64,000 nt of DNA, from contig CM034398.1 of the NCBI GenBank assembly GCA_019925095.2, positions 2,479,001 to 2,543,000 on the forward strand, given 5' to 3'. Within the stretch, counting starts at the first letter, position 1. Each line of letters begins with the position of its first letter. The notes beneath the pieces were generated by a model. That model searched no databases and was not told the DNA's origin. It saw only the letters and a program-made list of their open reading frames with translations. This DNA is from Dendrolimus kikuchii (lineage: Eukaryota; Arthropoda; Insecta; Lepidoptera; Lasiocampidae). Shown piece by piece: positions 44,465-57,397 of this stretch. The position numbers and the translations under genes were made by a program.

Positions 44465-44610
44465 TATTATAAATTAGATAGATAACATTCTATTGCTCAC
44501 CAAATATACAATTTCCAAAAATACACAATTACAATATTGTCATGGTAGAAACAATAGGCCACCTTATCCCTTAAAGCAATCTCTTTCAGGCAACCTAACT
44601 TAAGGAATAG
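44465..44610 (+). repeat. Family G LINE-tail fragment
   Basis: Reads TATTGCTCACCAAATATACA, then CAATAGGCCACCTTATCCC and CTCTTTCAGGCAACC. Confidence 0.5.
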
Positions 44611-45334
44611 TTTAACCTAATCTGGCCATGTAGTTGGTGCAGATTATTAGGTATATCATAAACAAACACACTTAAACTACATATTTTATAAATTAAATAT
44701 ACATAATTTACTTTATAAATTTAATACATACAAACATATTTATAATATATTAATTAGTCCATAGTATAAGAAATAGGCATAATTATTTAAGAAAAATCTA
44801 TATATTAAAGTATTATATTTAGATGTAATTTTGCAAACTAATTTTATGGTGAATCATTCATACCAACAATTATACCACAAAAATGTTTTTATTAATAATT
44901 TACTTATAGGTTATTAGAAATAGTAACCTGGACCTAAATAGGTGTTCTCAAAATAATTCTGCAATTATAGGAAAATAATTGTTATTCATTTATGAACTCA
45001 TTTCAATTCGCCTTAATACATAAATTAGTCATTTTTGTGACACTATTAAAATTATCATATTATTTATTATTATATTAAGCTTATCAGAAGATATCCGTTT
45101 TATAAATTAAGGTTGTTGATTAATTTTGTCTGTTTATTTACTCAATCTTACATCAAGAACCCAATGGACTCATTTTCATGTTATTGATTAGTTTATCTAC
45201 ATTAATAACCAACCTTTATTAATTAGATTTTTTTTCTATAAATGATGTATCTTAGTGATACAACATTAAAATTACAATCTAATCTAGGAAATAAGGCTAA
45301 TGAGTAATTTAAATTAGATCCAAAATCTTGTAGT
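44611..45334. other. AT-rich intron sequence
   Basis: Nothing recognised. Confidence 0.4.
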
Positions 45335-45572
45335 ACTAATATATAAAGCTGAAGAGTTTATTTGTTTGTTTACTTGAACGCGCTAATCTCGGGAACTACT
45401 GGTCTGATTTGAAAAATTCTTTCAGTGTTAGATCACCCATTTATCGAGAAAGGCTATAGGCTATATATCATCATGCCAAGACCAATAGGAGCGGAGCAAC
45501 AATGAAGAATGTTTCAAAATCGGCGTGTTTTTATAACCATTCCACGCGGACGAAGTCGCGGGCAGAAGCTAG
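45335..45572 (+). mobile_element. Helitron-like repeat
   Basis: ACTAATATATAAAGCTGAAG near the left; ends GGGCAGAAGCTAG|T. Closest to the 12232-12995 group. Confidence 0.6.
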
Positions 45573-45779
45573 TAACTAGAGATTAACTTAAAATAAGAAT
45601 GTGTCCAACAACACATTTCTTATTGTCTATCAAGGAGAAGACCCTGTTCATATCTTCTTTGTTAATATTTCGCACATAGCAATACTTTGTTCTAAGAGTA
45701 TTAGAGAACCAACTTAAATAGTTTTGTAAAAAATAAAGGCTGTTATTCTTTTTTTCAAAATCGACTGATTCAATTTTTA

Positions 45780-45996
45780 CATACATACATACATAACTTC
45801 ACGCCAGTTCCCTTGCGGGGTAGGCACGAACAACAGAGTGCCATTTAGGCTTATTCTTACACACCTCACTTGCCTCTTTGACATACATAACTCTTGTCAT
45901 GCAAGCTCGTCTGTTCTTAAGGCTCCTGACATCACCTTCTGCTAGTACACGATCATTTTGATCAAGGAAGGTGTGTCGTGGCCTTCCACGACTACG
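45780..45996 (-). mobile_element. Family A LINE tail (A12)
   Basis: AATTTTTA(A)C flanks both sides. Several substitutions relative to other copies (GTACACGATCATTTTGATCA). Confidence 0.75.
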
Positions 45997-46004
45997 AATT
46001 TTTA

Positions 46005-46910
46005 ACTATGGTAATTGATTTTATAAAAATTTAATGACATGATATCACTTTCGTTTTCATCCAAATCGGCATCGAGACTCCTCCCGCGAAGCACTGAAGA
46101 TCCACTTGAAAAATTCACCTTGTAATGGAAAAAGGTTCAACATGATGGCTAGACAATAGTGAAACATATACTAAGACTAGGAATATTTTTAAAATTTAAA
46201 CATTCTGATATCTACTAAATAAAAAATCTCTGTTAACTTTCAACCGAGCAATTAAATGCCAATAATTACTCAACCGAGCCAGTAATCATTGTAACTTTGT
46301 ACTCATGACATGAGTTATGAGTTTTCTTGTTTCACCCTTGACATGGTTTCGATTCGTGACTGTTGCAAAAACGTGACTGGGACTGCATTTTTACGATAAT
46401 ATTTTGATTGGCCAGAAAGACCTCTGTCTTAATGATATATGTTCCTAAAATAATTTCAAACCTAACAAACCATAAAAATATGGATTAAATGTATATAAAT
46501 GCAGAATAATTGATAATATAATATGTACTTACGTAAAATAATTATGTACTTACGTAAAATTTGTACCATCCACACATGCTAGGTTTTTTAAAAGTTACAT
46601 TTCATATGACTAAGAGAAATTTAAGAAACTGAGTTAATCATTTTTGAATAATGATAAAATGTTGCAAAAATATTTACTGGATTTAAGCATTCAGTTAAAA
46701 TAATTATAAAAATAGACTGTTATAATATAAATTTTACAAATTCCCTGTTTGAAATTTCCAACTTTAAATCTGATATTTTTCAAAATTAAATATGATAATA
46801 GTTTTAAATTATATTCCTCTTGAAAAGGCAAATTTTGATTTTTGAATATTGACAGGCAGGATTATGGATACATTGCAGTTGAGAATAGTTACAATTCTGG
46901 CTACAAAGCC
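46005..46910. other. AT-rich intron sequence
   Basis: Nothing recognised. Confidence 0.4.
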
Positions 46911-46923
46911 TTTTGTAGATATA

Positions 46924-47218
46924 ATAACAGCCCATGAATGTCCCGCTGCTGGGCTCGGGCCTCGCCCTATAGAAGCACGGACAGTATACCCGCCACACTT
47001 GTCCAAGGCGGGTTGGCAGGTTTGACACATCGGTTATCTGAATATGCAGGTTTCACCACAATGTCTTGCTTCATGGTTGTTAGCACATGGTACATGTAAG
47101 ATCATGCACTTTAGGACAGAAATCTGTCTAAGTGGTGCATGCATTCCAGCCAAGATTCGAACCCGCATCCTTTGAGTTTGGGATGTGTGCACTAGCCATT
47201 ATGCTACCATTAGTTTTG
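46924..47218 (-). mobile_element. tRNA-headed SINE (type 2)
   Basis: Duplication TTTTGTAGATATA at 46911-46923 and 47219-47231. B box GCGGGTTCGAATCTTGGC on the minus strand, slightly decayed. Confidence 0.85.
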
Positions 47219-47379
47219 TTTTGTAGATATATTGCAGCAAAAACATATTGCCTGTATTCCTAAAATATAACACTGTACTATAAACTCGGATGATTTCTAG
47301 ATATGTGTAGCCAAAAATGCAGGACAGGCTTTTGTTGTCACAGACTCACAGATAGTAATTTAGGAGTAGCATAGTTTTT

Positions 47380-47673
47380 ATCCGTGCAGGAACGGAGAAA
47401 GAATACAATTTCCTGCGGCCTGGCTGCCTGTCGTAGGAGGCGACTAAACAACCCAGGTAGGGTGTTTGCCCGACTGGATGGCTACCACCCCTGGTCCAAA
47501 GCACGTCGCTATAACAACCTTGAGTTGTGTTCCGGCATTGGTGATCAGGTTCCAGTGACCCTTGAGAGAGCGGCAGCGCATTTGTACCACCTCAGGTGTT
47601 GTAAATGTCTATAGGCAATAGTAACCGCTTTCTATAAAGTGGACTGTCTGCTGCACTCCTGCAATAAAAAAAA
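47380..47673 (+). mobile_element. Family B repeat, near full length
   Basis: ATCCGTGCAGGAACGG to CTCCTGCAATAAAAAAA, missing about 15 bp around CCCAGGTAGGGTG. Confidence 0.78.
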
Positions 47674-47708
47674 GTTAGTTACATAGGCAAATATCTAGGT
47701 CCTGTAGA

Positions 47709-47815
47709 GTAGAATATAATATACTTTATTGTACAAAAATGCTACATAAAATCAAGATGATTAATATAAAATTAGTACAATCAGCGGTCTTATCTTTCAG
47801 GCAATCTTTGGATTT
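47709..47815 (+). repeat. Family G LINE-tail fragment
   Basis: ACTTTATTGTACAAAAATGC to TTATCTTTCAGGCAATC. Confidence 0.45.
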
Positions 47816-48467
47816 TTGAATGGAGTAGGAAGGACAACAAAAGTCCTGTATCTAAGAACAATATTGATTGGCAAATTGGTGTTTGATATTGTTATCTACG
47901 AAATTGAAATACGTGGAAGCCCCTTGCCTGCTTGTGAATTTAAAAATACTTTTGAATTTGGGCATGTAATCATCCAAAACGTCCTATGCGTATTACTATT
48001 GTTGTTCTTGAACAAGTTGAATCAAAACTACTCATAAGCAATTAAACACTGTTTTTATTGTAGGCATTAATAACATAATTACACTATATGTTAATATCAT
48101 ATTTGCATACGCGCACGAATCTTTGTGAATTCCTAGTACTGTTATATGAATATCGTAATCATTTGAATACCATAGTAAGCATTTTTGTTTATACTGATGC
48201 ATTGTTTGCTATGAAAACTCTCAATGCACACATTAATATCTTTGCTTATTGCATGCCATGTCGAGTTATCTTATTAACAAGTTCTTATCTCATAGGCTAT
48301 TAATTGTTATTTATATTTGTGTATCATATAATTACACTTTGCGCTCCATGATCTTAGCATTAAGTTTAGACATATATTCAGGTCTTAGCTCGAAATAAAG
48401 CGATAAAGAAGCATTGGATTCTATCATGAATGACGTCATTACGTATATGTAACATATAAATTTCAAT

Positions 48468-48744
48468 GCATGATGAAAGAATGACTAAACAGATATACAA
48501 TGCAAAAGTGGATGGATGCAGAAGTCGTGGAAGGCCACGACACACCTTCCATGATCGAATTGATCGTGTACTAGCAGAAGGTGATGTCAGGAGCCTTAAG
48601 AACAGACGAGCGTGCATGACAAGAGTTATGAATGTCAAAGAGGCAAGTGAGGGGTGTAAGAATAAACCTGAATGGCGCTCCATCGTTCGTGCCTAACCCG
48701 CAAGGGAACTGGCGTGAAGTTATGTGTGTGTGTATGTATGTATG
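48468..48744 (+). mobile_element. Family A LINE tail (A13)
   Basis: 13-bp duplication TATAAATTTCAAT at 48455-48467 and 48745-48757. Confidence 0.88.
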
Positions 48745-49146
48745 TATAAATTTCAATTATAAGTAAATGTGTCCATGTAATTTTACCGTGTCTTTTCTAT
48801 GGCTTTATTAACTTGTCCACCGATTCGCTTGGTGGTAAGTTCCCATGGACATCTACAAGGAAGCCAATACATTGATTGCCTCATCGAGATTTTGCATGTA
48901 TTTATGTTCTTTTGAATAGCCCTATATTGCTTTGGGAACTTGCCCTGGTTTCTTTCCCGCGAGTCGAGGAGTCAATACGGCTTCTACTCCATTTCTTCCT
49001 ATGCAGGGGGGGGGGGGGCATAAAGCATTTTCACTTTATTAGTTACACTATATCATTGTTTCTCAACTGTTTTTATATTGCGACTCACGAAAATTGTCAT
49101 TAATATTTTATTTATGCTTTTGATTGAATTGAATCTTTTGTGTGTA

Positions 49147-49428
49147 TGTGGAAAGAATGCATGATGAAAGAATGACTAAACAGATATACAATGCAAAAGT
49201 GGATGGATGCAGAAGTCGTGGAAGGCCACGACACACCTTCCATGATCAAATTGATCGTGTACTAGCAGAAGGTGATGTCAGGAGCCTTAAGAACAGACGA
49301 GCTTGCATGACAAGAGTTATGAATGTCAAAGAGGCAAGTGAGGTGTGTAAGAATGAGCCTAAATGGCACTCTGTTGTTCGTGCCTACCCCGCAAGGGAAC
49401 TGGCGTGAAGTTATGTATGTATGTATGT
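49147..49428 (+). mobile_element. Family A LINE tail (A14)
   Basis: Open frame from [20 protein letters not shown] to the end; target duplication not clear. Shares GAGGCAAGTGAGG with A13. Confidence 0.78.
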
Positions 49429-49824
49429 AGGTCTTATTTTTTTAACAGTCTGCGACCCTCAGATTTCGAAACGATACACTATATGAATATAATTCCCAGA
49501 GTAAGGCACCGTTAACAACATAGGCGAACTTAAATGTCGACACCACCTTCCTTATTGCTTAATTGAGGCCACCTCATGATCTCATCGAGGTGCGAATTTT
49601 CCTCAAAGCCCATGACCGTATGGTGTACCGATTTTGAGCCTGTATAGGCCCATTGTGAGTCATGCCATGTTTGCAACAATGGTGGTCTTAATGGTTTTTT
49701 TGCATTGTCCGGTTTTTGGCCTGCTGTACTCGCTTACGGCCTGGCCACGGACTCGGGCCTAGCGATGAGCGACACGAAGTATTTGGGCAACTCTCGCGAC
49801 GACTCGTGGCATGCTACATCTTTA

Positions 49825-50256
49825 GGCTCGATTCACACTGAAATCAGAAATCATTTATTCATAACAAAGTTACACGTCAATTTCTACATCAATTAAATCG
49901 ACAGGTCATTAATAAAATTAAAAATTATGTCATATTATGGGATAAAAACTCCTCATGATTATATAGAAGGTGTGCTCGACTAACCATTTCCTGAGCCGTG
50001 TTTTAAATAAACCGACACCCTGTGATGCTGTCGCTCCGGTCAAATATTTTTAAACAAGAAAGTATCAGAGTATTGTCACTCATATCGTTTTCGTTTCGAT
50101 CCTATATCGCTCTGATACCGGTTCGTCGAAAGGAATATTGAATGATGATGCGAGATCGGACCTGTCATGATATATACTGACAGTTTACAGTGTAGACAGA
50201 GAGATTTGATCGGAGCGAGGTTGAACCGGCAACGCTATCATAGTGTGAATCGAGCC
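49825..50256. mobile_element. Inner MITE
   Basis: TIR GGCTCGATTCACACT; the left arm resumes as GTGATGCTGTCGCTCCGGT after the LINE insertion and then matches the right arm. Confidence 0.75.
49842..50018 (-). mobile_element. CR1/Jockey-type LINE 3' fragment
   Basis: Matches 57982-58157, the 3' end of the long LINE in this window, with a few differences; truncated at about 176 bp. Confidence 0.85.
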
Positions 50257-50395
50257 TAATATAATACTTTGGTTTCTGTCGCCCGTCGCGTCGCACTGTG
50301 ATGTCGCGCACAGCGACAAGTCCGTGGCCTGCCCGTTAGTTGAATGTTTGGAACGTTATTGTATTGTAGGATAATAATTCCTTTCTTTTTTTTTC

Positions 50396-50681
50396 TTTTT
50401 TTTTATTGCAGGAGATCAGCAGACAGGCAGACGGCCCACTTGATGGAAAGCGGTTAACATCGCCTATGGACATTTGCACCATCAAAGTTGCTACAAATGC
50501 GCCACTGCTCTCTTAAGGGAGACTGGAGCCTGGTCACTAATGCCGGAACACAACTCAAGGTTATTATGGCGACATACTTTTAGCCATCCAGTCGGGTAAA
50601 TGCCCAACCTACCACCTGGCTCTGGGTTGTTAAGTCGCCCAGCCACAGGAAATTGTATTCTTTCTCTGTTCCTGCACAGAT
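50396..50681 (-). mobile_element. Family B repeat with small deletions
   Basis: Both ends present; lost pieces near 50580 and 50638. Confidence 0.75.
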
Positions 50682-50886
50682 AAAAATCTTTTGTACAAAT
50701 GATTTATATACATGTTTTAAAGGGTGCAATGACCCCAGCGAGTTTTAGACGTAGGGGTAGTATAGTTTTCTCGCAACTTTGCTCTCGTAAACTTCTCTGT
50801 CCCAACATCGTGGGACTTTACGTGTTTTCAAGATTAATAATAAATTCAACAGAGAGTCAGAGCGGCCAATTTGTATGTATGTGCAT

Positions 50887-50990
50887 TTGTAACACATTTG
50901 GTGTTGCAAGTGTCCATATGCGATGGTAACAGCTTTCCATCAGGTGGGCCGTATGTCTGTCTGCTGAACTCATCCAATAAAAAAAAAAAT
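50887..50990 (+). mobile_element. Family B 3' fragment
   Basis: GCATTTGTAACACATTTGG to CATCCAATAAAAAAAAAA. Confidence 0.65.
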
Positions 50991-51890
50991 ATAAACCTAA
51001 TTATCAATACTAAAAATGTAATTATTGTGTTAATATATTTAATGTAATTTTTTCTACCGTCTGCATAACGGGAAATGTTTTGAGAAATTGTTCAGAATGG
51101 TGTCATCATACTTCTACTATTGCGCCACTTGTCATCGTCTGGATTTTCACCTCTTTTTCTTTCCCTCCTTCATGTACGGTAGATTACTCAAGAACGTTTC
51201 TCTATCGTATTTTAAGACTGAAATGAGCTCTCAGGCGAGGTTTGCCCAAAGCATTTAAGAAAAGATATCATAAAATTCCATCGAGGGCGGTAGTACGTTG
51301 GAAGCAAATGTCCATAGGCGACGGTAACGGTAAAAACGGTCAGCCGATCCTCTATTAAAACAGGTAATAAAAAAATATAAACTAACGATCAAATAACATT
51401 TCTTAAATCCGCATTGTTTTTGAAATGCGAGTCCGACTCGTACAAACAATTTGTTTTGCAGTCAAAAGTAAGATTGAATTGCTGCAAGAGTTGCCGTTTA
51501 AGCTATGTACTAACTACAGTAGTATCTGCATAATGTTTTACGTAAGGGGTATTGACCTTATAACAGATTAAACTAGCGGATTAATTTATAGCTATTATAT
51601 TATGTGTAGTGATTCCATTGTTATAGCTGAGTGGTAGCTAGTAAGGCAGATTAGCGAAGGTTAAATAAACTATTCCAAAGTATGTTTAATGTATTAGTAG
51701 TAATATTTAATGTATTATTGCATGCACATTGTTAATCGTGTTGATTTGCAACTATTTGCATGATCAGTTTATTTTTTGCATTCCAACCCGCTTGTAACTG
51801 TTTTGTTTGCTTATATACGAAATTCTAACAATTGGTTCATTCAAGACTACTCGAGTACATTTCGACTTATGCCGTGGATTTTTTTTCAAT
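50991..51890. other. Intron sequence
   Basis: 51290-51375 is a faint family B 3' relic (AAATGTCCATAGGCGACGG). Otherwise nothing. Confidence 0.35.
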
Positions 51891-52092
51891 TTTTTTTTTA
51901 TTGCATGAGTTCAGCAGACAGACAGACGGCCCACTTTTGCAACACCAAAAGTGCCTACAAATGCGCTGCTGCTCTCTTAAGGGAGACTGGAACATGGTCA
52001 CTAATGCCGGAACACAACTCAAGGTTGTTATGGCGGCATACTCTAGACCAGGGGTGGTAGCCATCCAGTCGGGCAAATACCCTAACACCTGG
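51891..52092 (-). mobile_element. Family B repeat, truncated
   Basis: Poly(T)-TTGCATGAGTTCAG on the left, ends at CCTAACACCTGG; lacks about 30 bp near 51935. Confidence 0.7.
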
Positions 52093-53426
52093 CCAATGGT
52101 AGGATGCTGGATGCTGTTCTCCTTTCGAGATAAAAAGTATCATATTTTCATCGCCGATTTCGAAAGCACATGTTTGTAAATTCATTCTTTCCCAAAGCGG
52201 GGAAGAAGGGGACAGACAAAGGTCTATTATTGAATTAGTTTTGAACCTCTTGAACGTTTTTGGTTGCAAATAAAACCAGCCCATCTTTATAATTCAATTT
52301 CTTTATTGAAATGGACTCAAGCTACTAGGAAATCATAAATCGCAGCGATTCATAGAGATTAGAGCACGACTAAATTGAGAATGTTGCACTGGTCTTTACA
52401 ATGCTGTAGATTAGAAGTATAGTGTGAATTTGTGCGGTTTAATTTCAACGTTTGGCCAAAGCGTTGTGCTCGAGATGAATGTCAAGGTGAGGCGCGCCGC
52501 CGCGGCCGGCCGAAACGGCCGCGGCGGTTATCGACCCCAAGGTGGGGGGCGGAGGGAGGACGGCCCACGCGAATAATGTACGTTACGTTTCAACCTCCAC
52601 AGATGTTCTGACATCCTGGTACTTGAGGCGAGCTTCACTGTTAGTCCGTTTCACTCTCGAAATGCTGGTTGATTTTGTGCATTTTTTGCTATTCGTAGCT
52701 GTCTGTATAAAGTTCACCACGTTTTCAGAATAACTGGAATTCGTTGGAGAGATTTTTTTAATTCCCCAAATGAACTAACACGATCTATATTAGCCTAAGC
52801 AATGCCTGGTGTATTGTGAGTAACGAACAATTAATTAATAACTCTGAGTTTGAATGCAGTAACACCTCACCTTAGAGTAAAAACCGCTAAAGTTTGTTAA
52901 AATTTCATTACTCAACTGCCAGATCATTATTTCTTTAACAAAATCTCTTGCTGTATTAATTTTCTGGCCCATCTTGCATTTTTCTTGTTATATTGTATTC
53001 TCTAATATAGTACAAAAATACCCTTATTAAACATTCTTTATTCTAACCAGTATAACGGGTATTATATAAATATGTATGAAATTATGTATATCTATTAAAT
53101 CATAATAATTTACTTAACGCCTTAGTAAAACAATGACCCGAGGAATTCTTCTTGCGACCGAATTGTCTACGAAATTATCATAGAAAAGTCATTAAGCTCT
53201 ATGTAGCTCGTTATTTAGAAATAATTATTGTATTGTTTTCTTTGGTCAGAGTAGACGTTATTGATCCAGAATCATCCAAAGAAATACATTAGCTGAATAT
53301 AAAAAAAGTAAGATTTGGTGACAAATTATGTCTACTCTACAATCTTCCCATAGATTAAAATAAAATCCACACGATACTTTTTTAGGACGGTAGTCAGTCT
53401 AAAATTGGGTCCGTATGTCGGGCCAA
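52093..53426. other. Intron sequence with a CpG-rich patch
   Basis: Mostly AT-rich; 52470-52570 is strikingly CpG-rich. No repeat family recognised. Confidence 0.4.
52497..52527. repeat. GC-rich perfect 11-bp hairpin
   Basis: CCGCCGCGGCC and GGCCGCGGCGG around a 9-base loop. Confidence 0.85.
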
Positions 53427-53433
53427 TAAAGTA

Positions 53434-53814
53434 CATACATACATACATACATAACTTCACGCCAGTTCCCTTGCGGGGTAGGCACGAACAACAGAGTGCC
53501 ATTTAGGCTTATTCTTACACACCTCACTTGCCTCTTTGACATTCATAACTCTTGTCATGCAAGCTCGTCTGTTCTTAAGGCTCCTGACATCACCTTCTGC
53601 TAGTACATGATCAATTTGATCATGGAAGGTGTGTCGTGGCCTTCCACGACTTCTGCATCCATCCACTTTTGCATTGTATTCTGTTTAGTCATTCTTTCTA
53701 CATGCCCGAACCACCGGAGCATTCCTTTCCTTACCTTCACCCCGACATTCTCTTTCAGACCAACTCTCTTTCTTACTTCGGTATTACGAACGCGGTCCGC
53801 GAGCGTCACTCCGG
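53434..53814 (-). mobile_element. Family A LINE tail (A15)
   Basis: TAAAGTA at 53427-53433 and 53815-53821. The frame breaks at KQNTMQKWMD by a one-base loss. Confidence 0.82.
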
Positions 53815-53881
53815 TAAAGTATTAGCCCAAAAACGGCTCCACTCGGCTGAGATGAAAACGTTGAGATGGATGTGTGGTGTC

Positions 53882-54345
53882 TTTTTTTTTTGAAGCGGGG
53901 CAAATGCGTTTCGCACACTACCGGGTCCTTTACTAGGGATTAGACCAAAGCGACGAGAGGTGAGACCACGAATGGGCACCAGAGTCAAATCGCCGGCTTG
54001 TGTGGAGACTCGACTACTCAATACTCCACTAAAACCACCCTCCTCCCATGTGCCCCGCGTTTATAGCAGGAAGAGCGTGAGACTTAGAACGTAGTTACGT
54101 CCACGCTGATCCTAGCGCATCAGTGCTTGAGAATGCTCCGGTAAAGGCAAACTCACTTCGTAAACAGGGTTGAAAATTCCTCTGCTCCCTAGATGCTAGA
54201 GGGCCCCTGCAGCGGTGTTACGGGAGGAGATCTTGCGCATATCTGCGCCTCGGGAACCCCGACTGACGTCGGTACCCGCGAGACGCATGCGCACCTCTCT
54301 CCCTTTCTCGTTCCGATGTGTGATGTCTGTTACATTAATGGATAA
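53882..54345 (-). mobile_element. Family F repeat
   Basis: Poly(T) then TGAAGCGGGGCAAATGCGTT; matches 8825-9425 over AACGTAGTTACG and CCTCTGCTCCCT. Confidence 0.65.
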
Positions 54346-54655
54346 GGTGAGAAATCGGTACAGTTGTGGTATGAAAATCTTCGCCAATTCTCAAATTGAT
54401 TCGTTGAACGTTCCGCGAGCACATGTTACTTTCTCAAACTGAGCGACGTCAAGAACTGACTGTTCCACTGAAAATTATGTTTAACTATTTGACAATATAT
54501 ATCTTGTCTAAGAAGATTGTTTAGACATGTATTAAAACTTTTTTATTGGTTTATATTAAGTGTAGTGATTATATCTTCTGCCTTTCTTATTGTTAAACGC
54601 AGCATCTGTCATTGACAACATTGAGATTTATTATATATATTTTGTCACGTTTCTA

Positions 54656-54846
54656 TCTATACTAATATTATGAAGAGGTTTGTGAGTTTGTGACGTAGGG
54701 GTAATCTCTGGATCTACTAAACCGATTTTAAAATTCTTTCACTGTTCGAAAACTACGTTAACAGGGAGTGTCATAGGCTATATAACATGACGCTATATAC
54801 CACAGGAGCGGGACAGAGCGCGGGTGAAACCGCGCAGGGCCGCTAG
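54656..54846 (+). mobile_element. Helitron-like repeat, short
   Basis: A|TCTATACTAATATTATGAAG to GGGCCGCTAG|T. A compact 191-bp copy with both ends. Confidence 0.7.
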
Positions 54847-54849
54847 TAT

Positions 54850-55350
54850 TTTATAAACGTAACATTTAATAAAACGTTGGTAGTATTGTTTCTTGTAGTC
54901 TTGCAAGCAAAAGTCGACTTTAAGGTGACGAACATTTTCATTCCGAGACTGTACATAAAGGGATTTTTAAAAGTAGCATCCGCGACTGAAGAAGTGTCTT
55001 CGAAGAAGACTAGGGTGGTATGGGCATGTAATGAGGATCGATGAAAGTCACGTGCTGGATAGAAACACAAATGTCCGACAATAGACGACGGTAACCACTT
55101 TCCATCAAAAAGGCTGTCTGCCTGCTTGCTCTCTTCAAGCAATGAAAAAAATCGACCACGTTATTTGAAAATAGGACAAAATCTTCTGTATCTTCCTGAA
55201 ATCTCTATACTATATTTGATTTTCATCTATAAATGTAACCAAACAACAAAGTGGGTCTACCATATCTCGGCCGATAACCGATTTGTTGATAAGAGATAAC
55301 GATTGTAATAACAACATAGGTAACTAGAATCATAAATAAACGTTTCAATC
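54850..55350. other. Intron sequence
   Basis: 55065-55150 is a faint family B 3' relic. Nothing else. Confidence 0.35.
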
Positions 55351-55600
55351 TTTTATTGTTATTGCATGAGTTCAGCAGACAGGCGGACGGCCCACATGAT
55401 GGAAAGCGGTTACCATCGCCTATGGAAATTTGTAACACCAATGTGCTGCCGCTCTTTAAAGGGAGACTGGAACCTGGCCATTAATGCCGGAACACACCTT
55501 AAGGTTGTTATGGCGGCTTGCTTTAGACCAGGGGTGGCAGTCACCCAGACGGGCAAATTTGGCCGTAGGAATTAGTATTATTTTACCGTTCCTGCACGGA
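55351..55600 (-). mobile_element. Family B repeat with internal deletion
   Basis: Both ends present (TTATTGCATGAGTTCAG, TTCCTGCACGGA); lacks about 60 bp. Confidence 0.7.
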
Positions 55601-55689
55601 AGAGTTATTTATATCAAACTGATAAGAATATGTGACATGGAAAAACAGTCTGAGGTCTATTCACTTCTCACGTATGAAATACTTGAGCC

Positions 55690-56260
55690 TTAGAGCGTCG
55701 ACACCGGGTTGCCAGTCTATCGGATTCAATTCAGTGTGCGGTTGAACAGTTCGACCTGATTCCTCCTTTCCATCTTCGGACGACAAGGTACTCTTTTTTT
55801 TTTATTGCAAGAGTTCAGCAGACAGGCAGACAGCCCACTTGATGGATAGCGATTACCATCGTCTATGGACATTTGCAACACCGAAGGTGCTACAAATGCG
55901 CTGCTGCCCTCTTAAGGGAGACTGGAAGGTTGTTATGGCGACATACTTTAGACCAAGGGTGGTAGCTATGCAGTCGGGCAAATGCTCTACCACCTGGCTG
56001 TGGGTTGTTTTGTCGCCTCTTACGAAAGGCCGCCCGGCCGCAGGATATTGTATTCTTTCTACGTTCCTGCACGGATAAAAACTCTGGTCTACGCCATCGT
56101 TTCACAACGGAAACACCGCCATTGCGAATGAAACGTTTAGCCTCCACGTTTCTTCTGCGTGTGGCAGAGCTGTGGAATACACTACCAGAGTCCGTGTTTC
56201 TCTAAAAGTACAATTCGGATGTGTTTAAGTCTTTTATGAATAGATATTATCTAGGAAAGC
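55690..56260 (+). pseudogene. LINE RT C-terminus split by family B
   Basis: HRVASLSDSIQCAVEQFDLI before the insertion and GLRHRFTTETPPLRMKRLAS, then STFLLRVAELWNTLPESVF after it. The R...SF..R...LWN.LP pattern is usual for Jockey-type RT C-termini. Stops follow. Confidence 0.6.
55794..56076 (-). mobile_element. Family B repeat inside a LINE relic
   Basis: ACTCT on both sides is the probable target duplication; lacks about 30 bp near 55925. Confidence 0.75.
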
Positions 56261-57007
56261 TTGCTCCATCTTCGACTGCATCATGTTCTGCCTGATCGTT
56301 GTCAAACGCAAATCTATTTATCATTAAAAAAAAACATAATTTAGGCCCGATTTTTTATTGCTTCTATTTCAGCCAAAACAATCGAAAGTCCATTTACTTT
56401 CAATTACGAGAAAATCCTAAAGAAACTAAGTAACAATTTAATCATTTATCAAAGATCCGAAGTGAACATAAATTGACACTAACAAAATTTTACTTTGGAT
56501 TATGAGTAGTAATTAACTACACAAACTTTAAACGTCATTTTTTTGTAATGAAAATATGCTATATATATCAGCTATATTCAATTGATATATTTATATATAA
56601 CTATTTTTTTGTGTTTTTGATTGTTACACGAGAGGTGAAAGTGACCTATTTAGGCATGAGATGATTTGGCGCACGAGAGTAGCGGGGCCGCTAATAGTTC
56701 GAGTGCCTAGATAGACCTTTCACTCGAGGTTAACACTGCTTTTTATTTCGAAAAGAGGAAGTTAATAAAATCTGATTAGTTAAACAAAACTACTACTTCT
56801 CTAATATAAAAGTAGGCGTTAAATCCATATCTAAATCTGATGAAACGTCATACGTCACATATGAAACGCCAAGTATTTTTTTTCTGATTCATTCTAGTAC
56901 TCAGTATTTTTTTAGTCATTGTTGATAGTAAATATTTAGCTCAAATTTATCTAAATTAAATAATAATTAAGTGAAAAGTAATTTATAAGTATAATATGAT
57001 GTTATAA
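56261..57007. other. AT-rich intron sequence
   Basis: Nothing recognised. Confidence 0.4.
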
Positions 57008-57397
57008 AATCTGCGGAGTGACGCTCGCGGACCGCGTTCGTAATACCGAAGTAAGAAAAAGAGTTGGTCTGAAAGAGAGTGTCGGGGTGAAGGTAAGGAA
57101 AGGAATGCTCCGGTGGTTCGGGCATGTGGAAAGAATGACTAAATAGATATACAATGCAAAAGTTGATGGTTGCAGAAGTCGTGGAAGGCCACGACACACC
57201 TTCCATGATCAAATTGATCGTGTATTAGCAGAAGGTGATGTCTGATGTCAGGAGCCTTAAGAACAGACGAGCTTGCATGACAAGAGTTATGAATGTCAAA
57301 GAAGCAAGTGAGGTGTGTGTAAGAATAAGCCTAAATGGCACTCTGTTGTTCGTGCCTACCCCGCAAGGGAACTGGCGTGAAGTTATGTATGTATGTA
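57008..57397 (+). mobile_element. Family A LINE tail (A16)
   Basis: Carries a TAG in place of a Gln codon (ACTAAATAGATATAC) and a TGATGTC duplication at 57236. Confidence 0.78.

Larger units (their letters stand above)
49737..50335. mobile_element. Outer Harbinger-type MITE of a nested set
   Basis: TTA at 49734-49736 and 50336-50338. TIRs share GGCCACGGACT. It contains a second MITE. Confidence 0.7.
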
